NCBI GenBank assembly: GCA_027922465.2
Contig: BQMF02000029.1
Span: 1,536,238-1,600,237 of the forward strand
Reading direction: 5' to 3'
DNA length: 64,000 nt
Source of the DNA: Turritopsis dohrnii
Taxonomy: Eukaryota; Cnidaria; Hydrozoa; Anthoathecata; Oceaniidae
Shown: positions 39,101 to 54,100 of the stretch, piece after piece
Layout: each line of letters starts with the position of its first letter
Position numbering within the stretch: the first letter of the stretch is position 1
Notes under the pieces: generated by a model
What the model was told of the DNA's origin: nothing
Database searches by the model: none
What the model saw: only the letters and a program-made list of their open reading frames with translations
Position numbers and translations under genes: made by a program

Positions 39101-42100
39101 ATTTCAGTGAAATTTGTGGTGGAGAAAAAATCAGACCTGTCATTCAACCGTTAGCAGAAGCCTACTTAAAGATATATGAACAGCAAAGACAAAGTCAAAC
39201 ATTGATAAAATATAAGAAGAACGAATTTTTTGGTTTACGGGATTTTTACAGGTAATTTTTTCCAATTTTTTTATATACGCAAATTTTTAGGCAAAAATAA
39301 AGATGTTGCTGTGAAGAGTCCATCTTGACCATAGTGCTGGATAGTTCTACTTAACCATTACAAACCAGCACAAGTCTACGAAGGGAATACAATAGAATAA
39401 TCGTTTTTGCTTTATAGCATATGAAAATGAGAATTACAGTGACAGTGGGAAAACCAAAAGAGCTTATTAGATTTCTTATTAATTTAGATTGTAATTAACT
39501 GGTGTAAAAACATTGCACTACTTTTTTTATCAGCAAGTCTTTTTTTCAAATATTTTAGTATGTTTTGCATGGCTTCATTAGTGTGAGAATTCTCCAAACT
39601 GTAGGAGCACGTAAAGTGTAAACATTGATGTTAGTTTTCAGAAGAAATTCTGGAGATCACATACAGGTTACCAAGATTTCAGGTTTCTAAGCATTCCTGG
39701 TGGTAGCAGAGAGATCAAAATGTACAGTACAATTATTACTGTATGACACAAATGTTGAACACCAGTCAAACATTAGAAAAATTCTGACAACAAATCACTG
39801 GCATTATCTTTTGGTGTGTGTATGTCTTTATTGTAGAATGCTTTCAAGGTAATTTTTTTTTAACTAAACACCTTCTTTAAATAATATGGTGTTGTTGACC
39901 CTCGGTTGTTGAAAATGCTGAGAATGATTTTTAGTCTATTTTCTTGAATTAGTTTGTTACGAAAATGTTTTCAAGTCATGAGACGCCTTTTTGGGAAAAC
40001 ATTTTGTATGCATGTTACGGTTAGGGTAAGGGTTCATAAAGTTCTGTAAAATACATAAGTTGAAGCAATATTGAGCAATTTTCCTGTAACGACGTCATTC
40101 TCAATGAGAATGCATCATAGCCTTAAAATGAATCATAGCCTTATCCTTGATAATGTCAAGAATATATGAATTCCAAGGAATTTTTGACCATTTATGAACA
40201 TCATGAAGAGTAGAGAGGCCAGTAGAAAGGCATTACATTTCCCTACAAGGAATACATCATTAAAGGCTATTATCATGATTTATCAACTACATTGATAATC
40301 AATAAACAACCATTGATATTTTGTATTCTTTAATGGTATGGATGTCTATCAGTACTCCTTCGTCAGATATTCTTGGATTCTTTGGGAGGGAATCAAAAAT
40401 ATCAAAATAATCAAAATAATCAAAACCCTGACATAATCTTAAATTATGATAATAAAATACAGATTAAAACAACTTTGTGTTGTGAAAATATGATGCAAAG
40501 TTTGCTGAGAGTTTAAAAAAAATAAATAAAAAACACAACCCATAATTGCTTAATTGTTCCTTGAAATGGGGTTAAGTTTACTTAACGCTTGTTAACCGGG
40601 GGAAAGCACAATTGCTAGTGCGCTGCGACTGGGGCTTGTATTTGCATGAGCGCGGCCATTAGGCATGTATGTCTATTTTGGCTTGGCTTAATCGTATTTG
40701 TTGCGTTGTTCGGCTGCCGGCATTTTTTAGTTCGTTTCGCCTTCCTCCGTTTTGCACGTGTTGGTGGTTTTTTATTTTTTCAAAGATTTGGAATATTTTA
40801 TCCAGCTGTATCTTTCAATGCTGAAGTTGTTATATCAGTTCTACAGTTTTTATTGAACGTTGACATCCGTTTACTTGTCCTGATTAAATTATTTCGCTAC
40901 GAAATATTGTGTTAACGGAGTTGGTGGTCATTTTGAAGCATGCAGTTGGCAGCCATCTTGTTTGTCGTAGCAACTTGTTTTTGTGCCATTGCCTTGGCAG
41001 GAGGAAAAGATCGTGTCCGTCGTGGTCAGCGAGCACCACCTATTGATGGGGCAGACCATAAATCTGTCGCTGAATGGATGGCATTACCGAAATTGTCCCT
41101 TCAGTTAGTCTGTAATTCGCTGAACTTAGTAGACACTGGTTCCACTCAGACATTGGCCCAGAGACTGTTTCAATTTTACCATCCTCTCGTTCCTGTCGTA
41201 TGTTCTGCGCCTGGGTCATCACTGGAGAGTGGCGGTTCAATTTCTAGTCCGGTAGATGTCACCGTGGGAGTCAGCCCTGTGGCAGTATCTTCTGGTTCTG
41301 CTGCTAGTCCACTGATGATGACGAGTAGCAGCTCTCAGTCATATTCCGTAGATCCGGTAGTTACGGTGGCTCACCCAAACGTCGTTAACATTACCGATAT
41401 TATTCGTGATCAAGTTCGTCAATATTTCGTCCGCAATGGTTTACCATCATCAGCTATGCCCGAAGAGACATCTTTTGGAAGTCACGCTCATCCTCCAGTT
41501 GTACCAGCTGGTCATGCTGCTAATGTTGAAAGTGACATTGCGAATAATATTAATTTTAGCATACCCAATGGTATTCCAAATGCAAATGATCGTATTAATT
41601 CCTCACATGCCTTTTTGCCTCGCGCTTCGCAAGAATGGCTCAATCGCGTGCCTGCATGTCGGCCACCCAGCATTCCTGCTTTGCCGCAAACCATTATTGA
41701 CAGGATTAGGAACGGTGAGTTTGTGAATTTTGATTTACTTCTTCCGTCTTCAGCTTCTGCAGGGGAGGAATTCACCTTGCAGATTTCAGGGGGTTCTTCA
41801 CCGTCTCTGTCGGTTGTACCTCGCCAGTCTGGTCGTCCTAGGGTGGCTGATTTTTCTTCGTGGATGGTTGCCTGGAATAATTTTATAAGATGCTATTGTC
41901 ACTTTGTTCCACACCGGGTGCACGAATTACTTCAATATCAAACCATCATTTCTGATTTTGCGGCCCAGTTTCAATTTCAGGCGTGGGGCACTTATGATAG
42001 GATGTTTCGCTATCAGATGGCTTTTGATTCTTCCTTGTCTTGGGATCGCATTGATGATGGTCTTTACAATCGCCACCTTAGGGGAGCCTCTCCACTTATC

Positions 42101-45100
42101 GTTTGCTTTTCGTGTAGGGGTATCGGTCATGTAGCTTCGTCTTGTCCTTTAAGGTCTATGCAAGGTGTTTTGGGTAGTTCTACTGTCACGCCCGTTTCTA
42201 CATCTCATACTGGCGGCAATCAGCCCTTTCGTGCCCCCCAGTCTACATCTCATGCCTCTGGGCAGGACTTGCCACAACAGGCTAGGGGCACCTGCAGGTT
42301 TTACAATTCCAATGGAAACTGCCTCAACAGTCAATGTCGGTTCATCCATCGCTGCAGAGTTTGTTATGGCTCCCACCCAGCCTTTAAATGCACCAGCATC
42401 AATAAGGATTTCTCCTAAGCCTTTGCCATTATCTATTTGTTCACCAGTTTCTGTTGGTCAACTTGCTTTTTGGTTGAGGGAACATCCTAATCAATTATTG
42501 GTTTCCTTTGTTCTTAATGGATTTAGTTACGGTTTTGATATCGGTTTTTCAGGGTATGTTTTGCCTACACGTCCTCGCAATTTATTGTCCGCTCGCAATA
42601 ATCCTTTACCGGTTTGGGAAGCGATAGCCAGGGAGGTCAATAGAGGTCATATGTCTGGTCCTATTCAGTCACCACCTATCACCCCATTTCATTGTTCACC
42701 TTTAGGGGCAGTGCCTAAGAAAGACGGCACTTATAGGATTATATTAGATTTGTCATCACCGCGGGGCATGGCGGTTAATGAAGGCATCAATAAAAAGGAG
42801 TTCTCTGTTAGATACTCGAGTTTTGACGACGCCGTGGATATGGTCAAAGGTTTAGGTCCTCAATGTTTTATGGCTAAGCTCGATGTCAGGCACGCATTTC
42901 GATTGTGTCCGGTACGCCAGGATCAATGGGGCTTATTAGGCTATGAATGGGCTGGTTACTATTATGTTGACACTCGTCTTCCCTTTGGGAGCCGTTCCTC
43001 TCCTTTTATATTTAATTGTTTTGCTGAATTGCTGTGGTGGATTTTAGTTTACGTTGGTGGCCTACAATACCTCATTCGCTATCTGGATGATTTTCTCATT
43101 TGTGGCCATTCGGAGTCTCAGGTCTCTGAAGACATGGCAACCATGCAGTCTATGTTTTCAGCTATGGGTGTGCCTCTGGCTTCGGATAAAACTGTTGGCC
43201 CGGTTCGCAGAATTACTTTCTTGGGTATAGAGATTGATGCGCCAGCTCAAATTATAAGGCTTCCTGAGGATAAGTTTTTAGAGTTCAGCATGTTTGAATT
43301 CATGGGTGAATAAGCGTAAATGTACCAAACGTGAGTTGTTGTCTTTAATTGGTTCTCTCTCATTTGCATCCAAAGTGGTGAAACCTGGTCGGATTTTTCT
43401 GCGCAGATTGATTGATTTATCTACATCGGTTTCTTCCCTTAATCATCATATTTATCTCAATGCTGAAGCTAGAGCTGATATTCAATGGTGGATTGACTTT
43501 CTACCTTCGTGGAACGGGGTCTCTATGTTCCAGTCAGATGTCCAAACCTCGGTCGCTTTGCAACTGTACACTGATGCTTCGGGTTGTGGTTTTGGTGGTG
43601 TATGGGGATCTCATTGGTTCAGCGAAGCTTGGCCGGCCCATTTTGGTGACTTTCATATTAATATTAAAGAGCTTTTCGCTATCGTTGCGGCAGTTGTTAC
43701 ATGGGGTTCTTCTTGGTGCAATTCTCAGATTCTCATTTTTACTGACAACATGGCTATAGTACACGTTTGGAGGTCGGGTTCTTGCCGAGATAAGTACATC
43801 ATGCGCCTAGTTAGGTTTCTTTTCGTTCATGCAGCACGTCTTAACCTTAATATTTTATTGCAACATGTGCCAGGCCATTTCAATGCTTCAGCTGATCTTC
43901 TTTCTCGTTTACAGGTCTCTCGTTTTCGGGCACATCGACCCGGAGTAGACAATCTACCGACAGCGTTGGACCCGCTCGTTTGGACGATCTTTCCACCGCG
44001 GTAGCATTTTATCAATCGCACGCTCTCGCTTCTACTACCATGGCTACGTACAGTTCGGGTCTGCGATCCTATCAACGGTTTTGTTTTGCTTACGGTTACC
44101 ACGTATTTCCTGTCAATGAGGACGTTTTAATTTCTTTTGTAGTGGATTTGGCAGCTCGTGTGTCGTTTGCTACTATCCGTACTTATTTAGCTGGCATTCA
44201 GTTCCATTCTATTCTATCAGGTTTTCAATGTCAACTGGCGCATTTTTCGAGACTTTATTATACATTGCGTGGTATTAGACGCGTTCAAGGTACGACTCGT
44301 TCAAGGCTTCCACGACAACCGATTTTGTTCAATCACATACGTATTATTCATTTTCGCCTGGAGCTCTTGCAGTATTCTGCGTATGACAGGTGTTTGCTAA
44401 AAGCAGCTACTTCGTTGGCCTTTTTTGGTTTATTAAGATGTTCCGAATTCACGTGCCCGTCATCGGTGCGTTTTGATCCTTCTACAGCTCTACTGGCTCA
44501 AGATGTCGAATTCAATCATCAAGGTTCTGTTATGTTCGTCCATCTGCGTGCTTCTAAGACCGATCCTTTTCGTACAGGTTGTACCATCAGGATTGGTGCC
44601 ACACTCAACGATGTTTGTCCTGTCCGTTGCATGCGGAGTTTTTTAAGCATTCATCCTGGCCGTTCTTTGCCGTTGTTTGGTGGTTTTTTATTTCCTCCCA
44701 CCCGCCCAATCTCGGTTTGGCATACTCTTACGCGGCACCACAGTGCTTTCATTTTTAGAGTTTTTTATTTCGTTTCCTATATTTTTAGGCGATGTTATAG
44801 TTTTGTATTTATTGTACCCATTGGTGATTTTAGTCATAGGGTTTAATATATTGTTATCATGTCTTATAGTTTCCTTGTATTTATGATGGTTTGGGTTTTC
44901 AGAAATATATGGATTGAGGGGGTGCATTAGTCAGTTGCTGTCCTTGTTGACAGATAGGTTAGTTGTGCAGTTATACGTTCCTGTCCTGGTTGACAGTCTT
45001 CACTATATTTATTTGCTGTCCTGGTTGACAGCCTTTTATTGTCCTTGTTGACATTTTATTAGATACTGTCCTTGTTGACATTTAGATATTGTCCTTGTTG

Positions 45101-48100
45101 ACATCAGTTATTGTCCTTGTTGACATTAAGATTTTGTCCTTGTTGACATTAAGATATGTGACCGTCCATGGGAAAAAACTAACAATGATTTATAGATTAA
45201 TCTATATTTACCTATATTATAGATTAGATTTTATCTATAATCTATGTATAGGTAAAATTTTATCTATAATATAGATTATAGATTATTATAGATTATAGAT
45301 TATCTATAATCTATAATCGATAATCTATAACCTATAATCTATAATCTATAATCTATAACCTATAATCTATAATCTATGCAATGTCAATGCAATGTCATCC
45401 GTGTTATGCATAAACTGTTTTACGACGTAATGATCTATAACCTAATGTAAAATCTTTACAAGATATCTATAACCGAGTAGCCCATGCACTAATTATAGGA
45501 AACAAGCGATAACAACTTTAATGACTTGTGAAAATTTTACCGTGATCGCATAAAAATTTCGTTCGTTTTAGTTTGTTTATGTTTTCATTCCGCCATTTTT
45601 CGGGAGTAAAAAACATGACCAGGGACGCAGGTTAATTTTTCTTTCGCGAAATATTGTCAACCTTAATCAGGCCTTGTCAAGAAGAAAAAGGGCGGCGTGC
45701 GACTACCGCACGCCTGAATTTAAAACTTCAAAAATATGGCGTGCGATCATCGCACGCCATCTAATTTTTAGGCGTGTGATGGAGTGCGAAGCTTAAAAAG
45801 ATTATATACATTCGTTATTGTAATGTAAAAAAACCAGCTGGCACTGTCTAGACGCAGCGGAATTTATTTAAATATTTGTTTACTTTAAAGTACCAGTTGC
45901 ATATCAAAAAGGCTTTTATTAATCTTGTTCATGAAAGAGGTTTTTCTATTTATTAATCTTCTTGAAAAGAAGTTTTTGATGACGTTATCGACCACGACGA
46001 AAAGAGATACATAATTTCTTTCATGTGTTATTAAAAAAGTCGAATATGAAATTTACATTCGAAAACGTGTTTAGCAATTTATATCACATCACGTTGCAGC
46101 ATGTTTCGCAATATAGAAACAGAAATTGTCACCTGTCTTTGCTTATAGATATTTTTTTGAATGAAGCACGTAAAATTTTTTTCTTCTCGTGCTTAAATAT
46201 TTTCAAAGACAGCTGACAGCTTTTGGGAATACTATCGTGACGTCTTAAAATGAATGAAAATGAATGATCATTTTTTTCAAAACTTTTTTACGTTGTGCAG
46301 TCGATCAATGTTTGATAATGAATGAATTTTCATTTCTTTTCTCAAAAGATCAAAGATTATTTATTATACTTTGACGACCCCACTAGTCCTCTTATTGAAA
46401 GATTTATTCTCTGGCCACAGAGGACTTCAGGTTTAAACATTATCAGACAAGAAAAGTTAAGACTGCGAGAGTCAACCTTTATTGTATTGACGCCAGTCCT
46501 TGTGTTTGGGGTTCACAAGTTTAAACGTCCCCCACTTGTCTGTAAAAGATTAGGCAGACATACAAAATTTCAGGCGTGCGGTGGATCGCACGCCACATAT
46601 AAAAAACGTTAAAACAGTCGTGCGAACAACCGCACGCCTCGAAGAATTCTCCTGACAAGGCCTGCTTAATAGAAGTAAAAGTTCTGTCAGAAACGTTTTT
46701 CTTGATGAAACCATTTAGGTCTTTCACATGATTTGCTATTTTCAGTGATTCTTTCAGATGAGGTCACTATTTTTCCATTTTTTTTTTTCTATAACCTATT
46801 CATGATTATTTGCTTCACAAATTCACTCGAACAATTCACAAAATATTGTTGTGTAAAAAAGGTCATTAATTATTTATCATGTTATGTTTCTTGTTTGGAA
46901 TGGAAGAAAAAGATTATGCACATGTACGTAACTGGTGTTTGTATGCATTGTGCAACACTTCGAACATCCGCTTCGAAGACTTTATTCTCAAGTGAGTAAC
47001 AAAATACTCTTGAATACAATCGGATGGTTTCTACTTGAAGCATTCATTTTAATTTGGTTTTCAACAAACTGTCTTGTCAGTGAATGTGAACCAGGTGGCC
47101 AAGTCTATTTTTATTATTCAACTGATGCCACCAGAAAAAGATTTTTTAAAACATGTTTGTTCATAAACATCAAGAAAGTCGATAAGGTAGAGAAAGATAG
47201 GTTTAATAATCAAATGGAGAATAACGAGAAGTTTTAATCACTTTTTGATTAACCTTTACGCCTTGAAGAATAGCTTCTTCTTACTCTTCCTCAATACTTA
47301 AAAGTATGCTATGCTTGCGACATAATCGTACAACGTTTTGAACTTTTGTTACGTAACATGTCACAAATGACCGCCAAACATTGGATTAAAGAGCATTCTA
47401 TTACTAACACAAATGACCACTCTTATAGTAAACAAGACGTTTCTCCAAGAGGCCTGGCCGAAGTAGCATTTAAATTACACCACATATAGGGTGCGGATAA
47501 CTGTATACCTATACGTACATATTATAATATGGCGTATATTATGTTCCCATGACATGACTCTCTTTACCGCGAAGCAGAACTAAGGGCTTTTGAATTTTGC
47601 CTATTGATGACATAGGTTATAGTTTAGATAGAATCTATAACCTATAAATTAGATTGTAGATTATAGATTAATCTATAATCTATAATCTATAATCGATAAT
47701 CTATAATCGATAATCTATAATCGATAATCTATAATCTATAATCGATAATCTATAATCGATAATCTATAATTATAGATAATTATAGATTATAGATTATAGA
47801 TTATAGATTAGATTTATCTATAATTTCTATTGTTTTCTTATCTATAATCTATAATCTATAATCTATAATTCCATTGTTAGTTTTTTCCCGTGGACGGTCA
47901 CATATTGTCCTTGTTGACATTAAGATATTGTCCTTGTTGACATTTAGGTACTGTCCTTGTTGACAGCTAAGTTCAGGTTAGTTTTGATGCACTCCTGATA
48001 TCCCTCAAACACCCAATTTTATGTCTTGTGCTTTCCCTCCTCCGGTTAATAGCTATTGAAAGATTTGTTTTTGAAGCATTAGTAGTTAAAAAAATAGTTC

Positions 48101-51100
48101 AAAAAAAAAACAAATTCTACTTCATTAACACTGCAAGAAAAAAAAAGAATGCTGGAAGAGGTGGCATCTATATATTAATAGCCGATTCTCCGTCTGTTTG
48201 TTTGTCTGTCACGCAAAATGGTACATTTAGTTGTGAGAGAATTATTTCTTTTTTTCTGTGTGAAGTCAGTGCAAAACAAACTCATTGCAACCCCAATCGA
48301 ACTTTTTTGGCTGGTGAACCAATAGGGATAATGTTTTGTTTTATTATTATTGTCAATTTTATATTACAAGACCACCGTTGACTTTGGCTTTGAAAACAAT
48401 ACATCAACTAAATACAAGGAAACTAACTGATTAAACATTTTGGACAAAAAGCAGCAGTGGCATAACATGGCAGCATGTTCGGTTTGCCAGTGTTGTATCA
48501 GTGTTGTAACGCTTGCCTGACTGTCTGAGGCGGGTGTTTTTTTTTCGAGCAATCAAAATGTTTAAAAACCGATAGGTAAAAAAAGAGTGTCATGAAACAA
48601 AAATATTTTTTTGATTTTCTTTTTTAATTTCTTTTAATTGTTATGCGCTTCTGATCGAACATATTTTTTATTCACTTCATTCATTTAGCACGTGCCTTTT
48701 TTTCTCCTCCTGTGTGATCTTTTTAAGAAGAGAAACCATTTCCCCCCTACTTTTGACTACGCCCATGTTAGAGCGGGAAACTTTTTTTAAAACAAAAGCT
48801 AATAATAAGTTGAAGTTTTTTCTCATTCATTCATTCTTTATTTTCAGTTGGATGTAAAAATACATAGATTATAAAAAATAATTTACAATCTAATTCAGTC
48901 CAAATATCTAAAGTAAATAAAAATTGAAATGCTAAAAAATAAATAAATAAATAAATAAATAACAAAAACAATAAAAATACCGGGTATGGCAAAAAAAACG
49001 TCCCCAAATTTGAAAATTTGATGTAGCTTCGTCAAATGATCGTAATGATTTGAAACTTCATAGGGCTGTTTTCGCACCTATTTCTGATATTTCCTGAGAG
49101 TTTGACAGCTAAACGACAATTTTTCTTAAAGATATAGCAATTTCCCGAAAACATATAAAAAATCACTTGTTTATAGAATTGACGTCAATATCTTACTGTG
49201 ATCAAAATGAAATTTTATATCAATTACAAAATTTCATTGAACTAGACAATGACAAATCCACAAATCTATTCATAAAACTAAAAGAATATGAAATTTACAA
49301 AACGTTTATGCAAAGTGCATTTTGATTGAAGAGCCGTTGCAGTCGTTTGCTGCTTTAAGTCTCTCTGTAAATTGTTTCATTGCTTTTCGGATCTCGGAAA
49401 GATTTGATGCACATTCTTTCCAGACCGATTTGATTTTCCGAATCATTTCATCCTCTGAAGTAAAATGTTTGTTGAGTCTTCCCTCGTATACTTTATCTTT
49501 AACTCGACTCCAAAAATAATAGTCGAGTGGATTCGCGTCTGGTGATTTAGGGGGCCACTGATCCTTCTTGACATAACGTCGTGGAATAGTTTCCTCAAGG
49601 AAATTTTGAACTAATCTACTGGTATGGGAAGTTGCTCCGTCCTGCATATAAATCCAATCATTGCGAGGGTAAATCTTACGGATAGCCGGAAACAATTCCT
49701 TTTTCAAATGATCATGGTATCGTTTAGCGTTAATTTTAAGACCATTTTGGTTGACGAATATTGGTTTGCTTACACCATGCCATGTGAAAGTGGCGGATAC
49801 CATCACTTTGATTGATTGACGATCCGAAGTGTGGAAAAGATTCTTTTCAGGCACATCCTTTTTGTTTCCTTTGTAATACACTCTGTTGTTTTGATTGTTG
49901 AGTGGTACCTGTAAAGGAAAATCACACTCGTCTTGAAATACTGCTCTTTCCACCATGCGAGGATTTCGTGAAAATTTTTCGTAAAGAGATTCGGCTCGTT
50001 CGACTCGTCTTGCACGTGTCCCTTCGTTCATTGAGGGAGCTTTCAAACGTTTGAATTGTTTGATTCCTTTCGACTTCACCATTCGTCGCACAGATCGATC
50101 CGAGATGTTCAAAATCTTGGCTATGTTGTTTGGGGTGACATGAGTTCCCGGGGCTTCTTCTTGAGAACATACCAATTCCTCAACAGCATTTTGATTTTGT
50201 GTTGTTGTTGCCGTGATTGGACGACCAGAGCCTTTTTGCCTTTCCATTGTTCCAAATTCCTTATATCTTTTAATCAAACGAGTTACTGACTTCTTTTTCC
50301 AATTCTTTTCAGGATTGTCTTTCCAAATACGATATGCAGAATATCCTTTCTCGTGGTAGTGCTTGATAATGGCTTTATCTTCATCTGAAAAAACCATATT
50401 GACTTCACGCAGGTGTTTCTAGATCAAACTGAAGATGATTTTCGGTTTGCGTGACTGTTAGTAATTACACATTGCAGTGTCTTCATTAACCAGGGACGTC
50501 AGTGGCCACTGCAATGACTTCCTGAAGAACAACAAAGTCAAAATGAATTCAAGAATAAACCGGGCGCTGAACAGGGAAAATGAAAAATTTCTTTTGACGT
50601 CAAATCTATAAACAAGTGATTTTTGATATGTTTTCGGAAAATTTTTATATCTTTTAGAAAAAACGTCGTTAAGCTCTTAAACTTTCAGGAAACATCAAAA
50701 ATAGGTGTAAAAACAAACCTGTGAAGTTTCAAATCATTTCGATCATTTGACGAAGCTACATCAAGTTTTCAACTTTGGGGACGTTTTTTTTGCCATACCC
50801 GGTATTATAAAACATTATCTGCAAATTTTACAGGTGCACTTTGGTACAACACTTTTGAGAGCATATTTGAAAGAGCTTAAGGAATCTAAATCTTTGATAT
50901 TTGATGGCAATGTATTCCAGGTCATGACTACTCTAAAATCAAAAGTATTTACCCCAAAGGTAATGAAATAACGGCTATAGAAAGGAAACTTCAAGGTATG
51001 ACCAGAACGAAGTTCATAGTCAGACTGTTTTTCAGCAAATAAATTATGCATAATGCGCGGGCCAAGATTATCCAATGATTTGAAAATTTCTGTAACCAAC

Positions 51101-54100
51101 AGTTTCAAATTTCGTGCATGAATATTCACTGTATTGCAGTCTGACAACAAACTTTCATAATCTTTTCCACTGTCCTTTTTTAACGCACGCAGTGCTCTAA
51201 AGTGGCATTTTCTAATAAGGTTATTTCCTTCTTTTCCACAAAACATCCAAATTAATGGGCAATAACTAAAAGGAGAAAGAATGTACGCATTGACAAGCAA
51301 TCCAGCTTGTTTCTGTGAGATGAAATTTCTAGCCCTTCTTAAAGCTTTGAGCTTTTGGTTTGATCTCTTACAGATTTCCCTGATATGGGGCAAGAATGAC
51401 AATTTACTATCAATTTTTACCCAAGTAACTTAACCTCAGAACTTTTAATTTCCGGAAATATTAGCTGAAATTTAGAGGGGTTAGCAACCATAGAATTACA
51501 ATTAAACCAATCTATAACTAAATGAAGTTTAGCCATTAGATTTAATTTCACCTGACCCAAATGTGGTGCACAAGAAAATAAAGTGTTATTGTCAGCAAAA
51601 TTTGAAATATCAGTTATAATATATAACAGATCGTTAATGAAAATGTTGAATAATAGGGGTCCCAAAATGGAACCTTGTGGAACACCTAATAAAGCTTCTA
51701 GCCATGAGCTCAGATATGAGCCTATACGAACCCGATGCTTTCTATTGCTGAGGTAGCTGTGCAAAAGTTTTATGCTCCTATCACTAATTCCGTATGCTGA
51801 GAGTTTTGCCAATAAGAGGTCATGAGGCAAACAATCGAAAGCTTTTGACAAGTCAATTAGAACTGCTCCAACCTTTTGCTTGTCTGCAATAGCATTTTGC
51901 CAATTCCTGAGCATGTTGAGAATAGCGTGTTACGTGCTGTGACCCTTGCGAAAACCACATAAAAGTTTAGAAAATGAAGGCTCTAAATAAGCAATCAGCT
52001 GATTTGCTAACGTCCGTTCAAAAACCTTGGAAACCACAGGGAGCAAACTTATCGGCCTGAAATTGGCTTTGTCCGTAAGGGAGCCTTTTTGAAACTTGGA
52101 ATGATGTCAGCAAGCTTAAGTCTATCGGGAAAGGTGCAAGAATTGATACACTCGTTGAAGCAGGAAGTTAGAAATGGAGCACAAGTATTTGCAGCAACCT
52201 TACGCATACGGGTTGGTATATTCCCACTCACAGATTTGGAACTATTTAGGCTCAAGATTGCTTTTAGAACATCTTGTTTGCCTACTTGGGTAAAATCAAA
52301 CTTGTTGCGTGAGACTTGGTTCAATTTTATCACCTTAATGCTAGGATGAGTTTCAAATTTGAATTTAAGTGAATCTTCAGAATTCAATGGTAAAGTTTGA
52401 CATTCCTAACTAGGAATCTTGAGATGTTCTGTGATCCTATTAAAATATGTGTTAAAAGTTTTGGCAACATCTTCATCAGTGGTATGCAATACATCATTTT
52501 CAAGCAAATGAATCCTTCCTCCAGAGGCACTACATTTATCAGAGAACTGAGGTTTGATAGCATCCCACTTAAACTGAGCAGAGGGGAAAGAATCGTCAAT
52601 TTTAGTCTCTGCTAATGTGATAACATTAACATCAAGTTTATCGATTAAAGTGTTTAGGTCAGAGAACTTTTTTCGAATAGAGTTTATATTCAAATAAGAT
52701 ATTAATACATTGGAAGGATTTCTTGATTTGAGATTATTAAGAAGTTTCATGCCATTCTCTTCTTGATCCACATTTTCACCATCATTCAAATCGTTTACTT
52801 CATTCTGGTCATCCCCTTTGTCATTTCAACAACTTTCAAAGATAAATTTCTACAAGTTCTGAGCGAAACGTGACATACCGTTTCCGTTTAGGTGTAGTTT
52901 CTTTTTCGATAATAATTTCCGATCTATGTTACCATGTTCGATGTGATGGAGGTTGAATTCTTCACAGAATTTTTCTCTAACTTCATTTACAAGTTTAACT
53001 TTCTTATCAATGCCTGGTTTGTCATCACGAGTGACAACTCCTGATAAAGCAATTTCTGTGGAAGGACTATCTTCTTTAACCATATTTAACATGGTGAATA
53101 GATTTTTCCGTGTATCACAACCAGAAGTTATGTCATTTGTACCAACATGTAGTATTATTTTCTGGGGATTCTTTTTGATGAGTGGCTTGATATAGTCAAC
53201 CATATCAAATGAATCAGCTCCAGGGAAATTTCTGACCACAGCTTTAGTTGATTTGGATGAAATCCCATTCCCGTCGATATTATTCAGTAGACTGTCTCCA
53301 CATACAAGCACAGTTTTTCTTTCTACAGTGGCGTTTTTGTTCTTGTTAACTTTCTGCTGTGATGCCATATCTGCTTGATGTGATAAAATATGACGATTAT
53401 CGTTTCTTTCATAACCAGCGAGGCTTTGTAAACGTTCTTTTCGAGTGTTTATCGCTAGGGACTTGTTGTTAATAAACTCTTGATGCTTTTTCTTACGTAT
53501 ATCTGATAATTGGTCCATGAAATGTGACGATTTCAGGGAAAATCATCACTTAGATCATTTATCGTATATTACTATCGCACCTAAACAATAGATTTAATGC
53601 ACATTTATCGCATCATTAGACGATAGATTCGTCAGTAATGATAAAAGATGCGATAATTTATCGCTTATTTTCTTTGCTTAAAGCGATATTTCTTGCGATA
53701 AAATTCTATGTTTTTACTTTATACATTCGATTTAGATTTTACATAATTACCGTGAAGTAATTAATGCGCTTGTTGAAAAAACAAATACAACTTTGTGTTG
53801 GAATTCATTTTACCATAACGGCTATTAGTCATGACATACTTCCGAATATCGGAATGTAATAATAAATTCTTAGAATCGCTTTTTTGATTCTATATAACTC
53901 ACTCAAGTGTTGATTAAAATTCTGATAAACATTTTCCCCCAAGGAATAAACCAAAATATCGATCGAACAACTCAAAAAATTGTAAGGGACGGTTTCTATT
54001 GGTAGTAACTTTAAAACAAACTTTTTTTCTTTTTTCTTAAACTGAATGTGAACCATGTTCCGTTATGTGAACAGCGGTGGAACAACTTAAACAAAAAAAA

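Larger units (their letters stand above)
40590..48055 (+). mobile_element. DIRS-like tyrosine-recombinase retrotransposon, interrupted
   Basis: Order gag-like ORF, RT, RNase H, tyrosine recombinase, all +. Imperfect inverted ends: TTAACCGGGGGAAAGCACAA at about 40591 and the complement of CTTTCCCTCCTCCGGTTAAT at about 48050. The 3' region carries eleven copies of TGTCCTTGTTGACA and is split by GTGAC copy 3. Much less AT-rich than its surroundings in the coding part. Limits are approximate. Confidence 0.85.

Noticed and set aside
44939..47965. CRISPR-like array of 14-mers
   Set aside because: The repeats are too short, spacers vary from 8 to 29 bp and resemble each other, there are no cas genes, and they belong to the 3' end of a eukaryotic DIRS-like element.
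40590..48055. Retrovirus or LTR element
   Set aside because: No long terminal repeats, protease or integrase; a tyrosine recombinase and inverted ends indicate a DIRS-like element.
49322..50289. ORFs on the + strand across the Tc1/mariner-like element
   Set aside because: They overlap the intact minus-strand transposase in other frames and show no domain signal.
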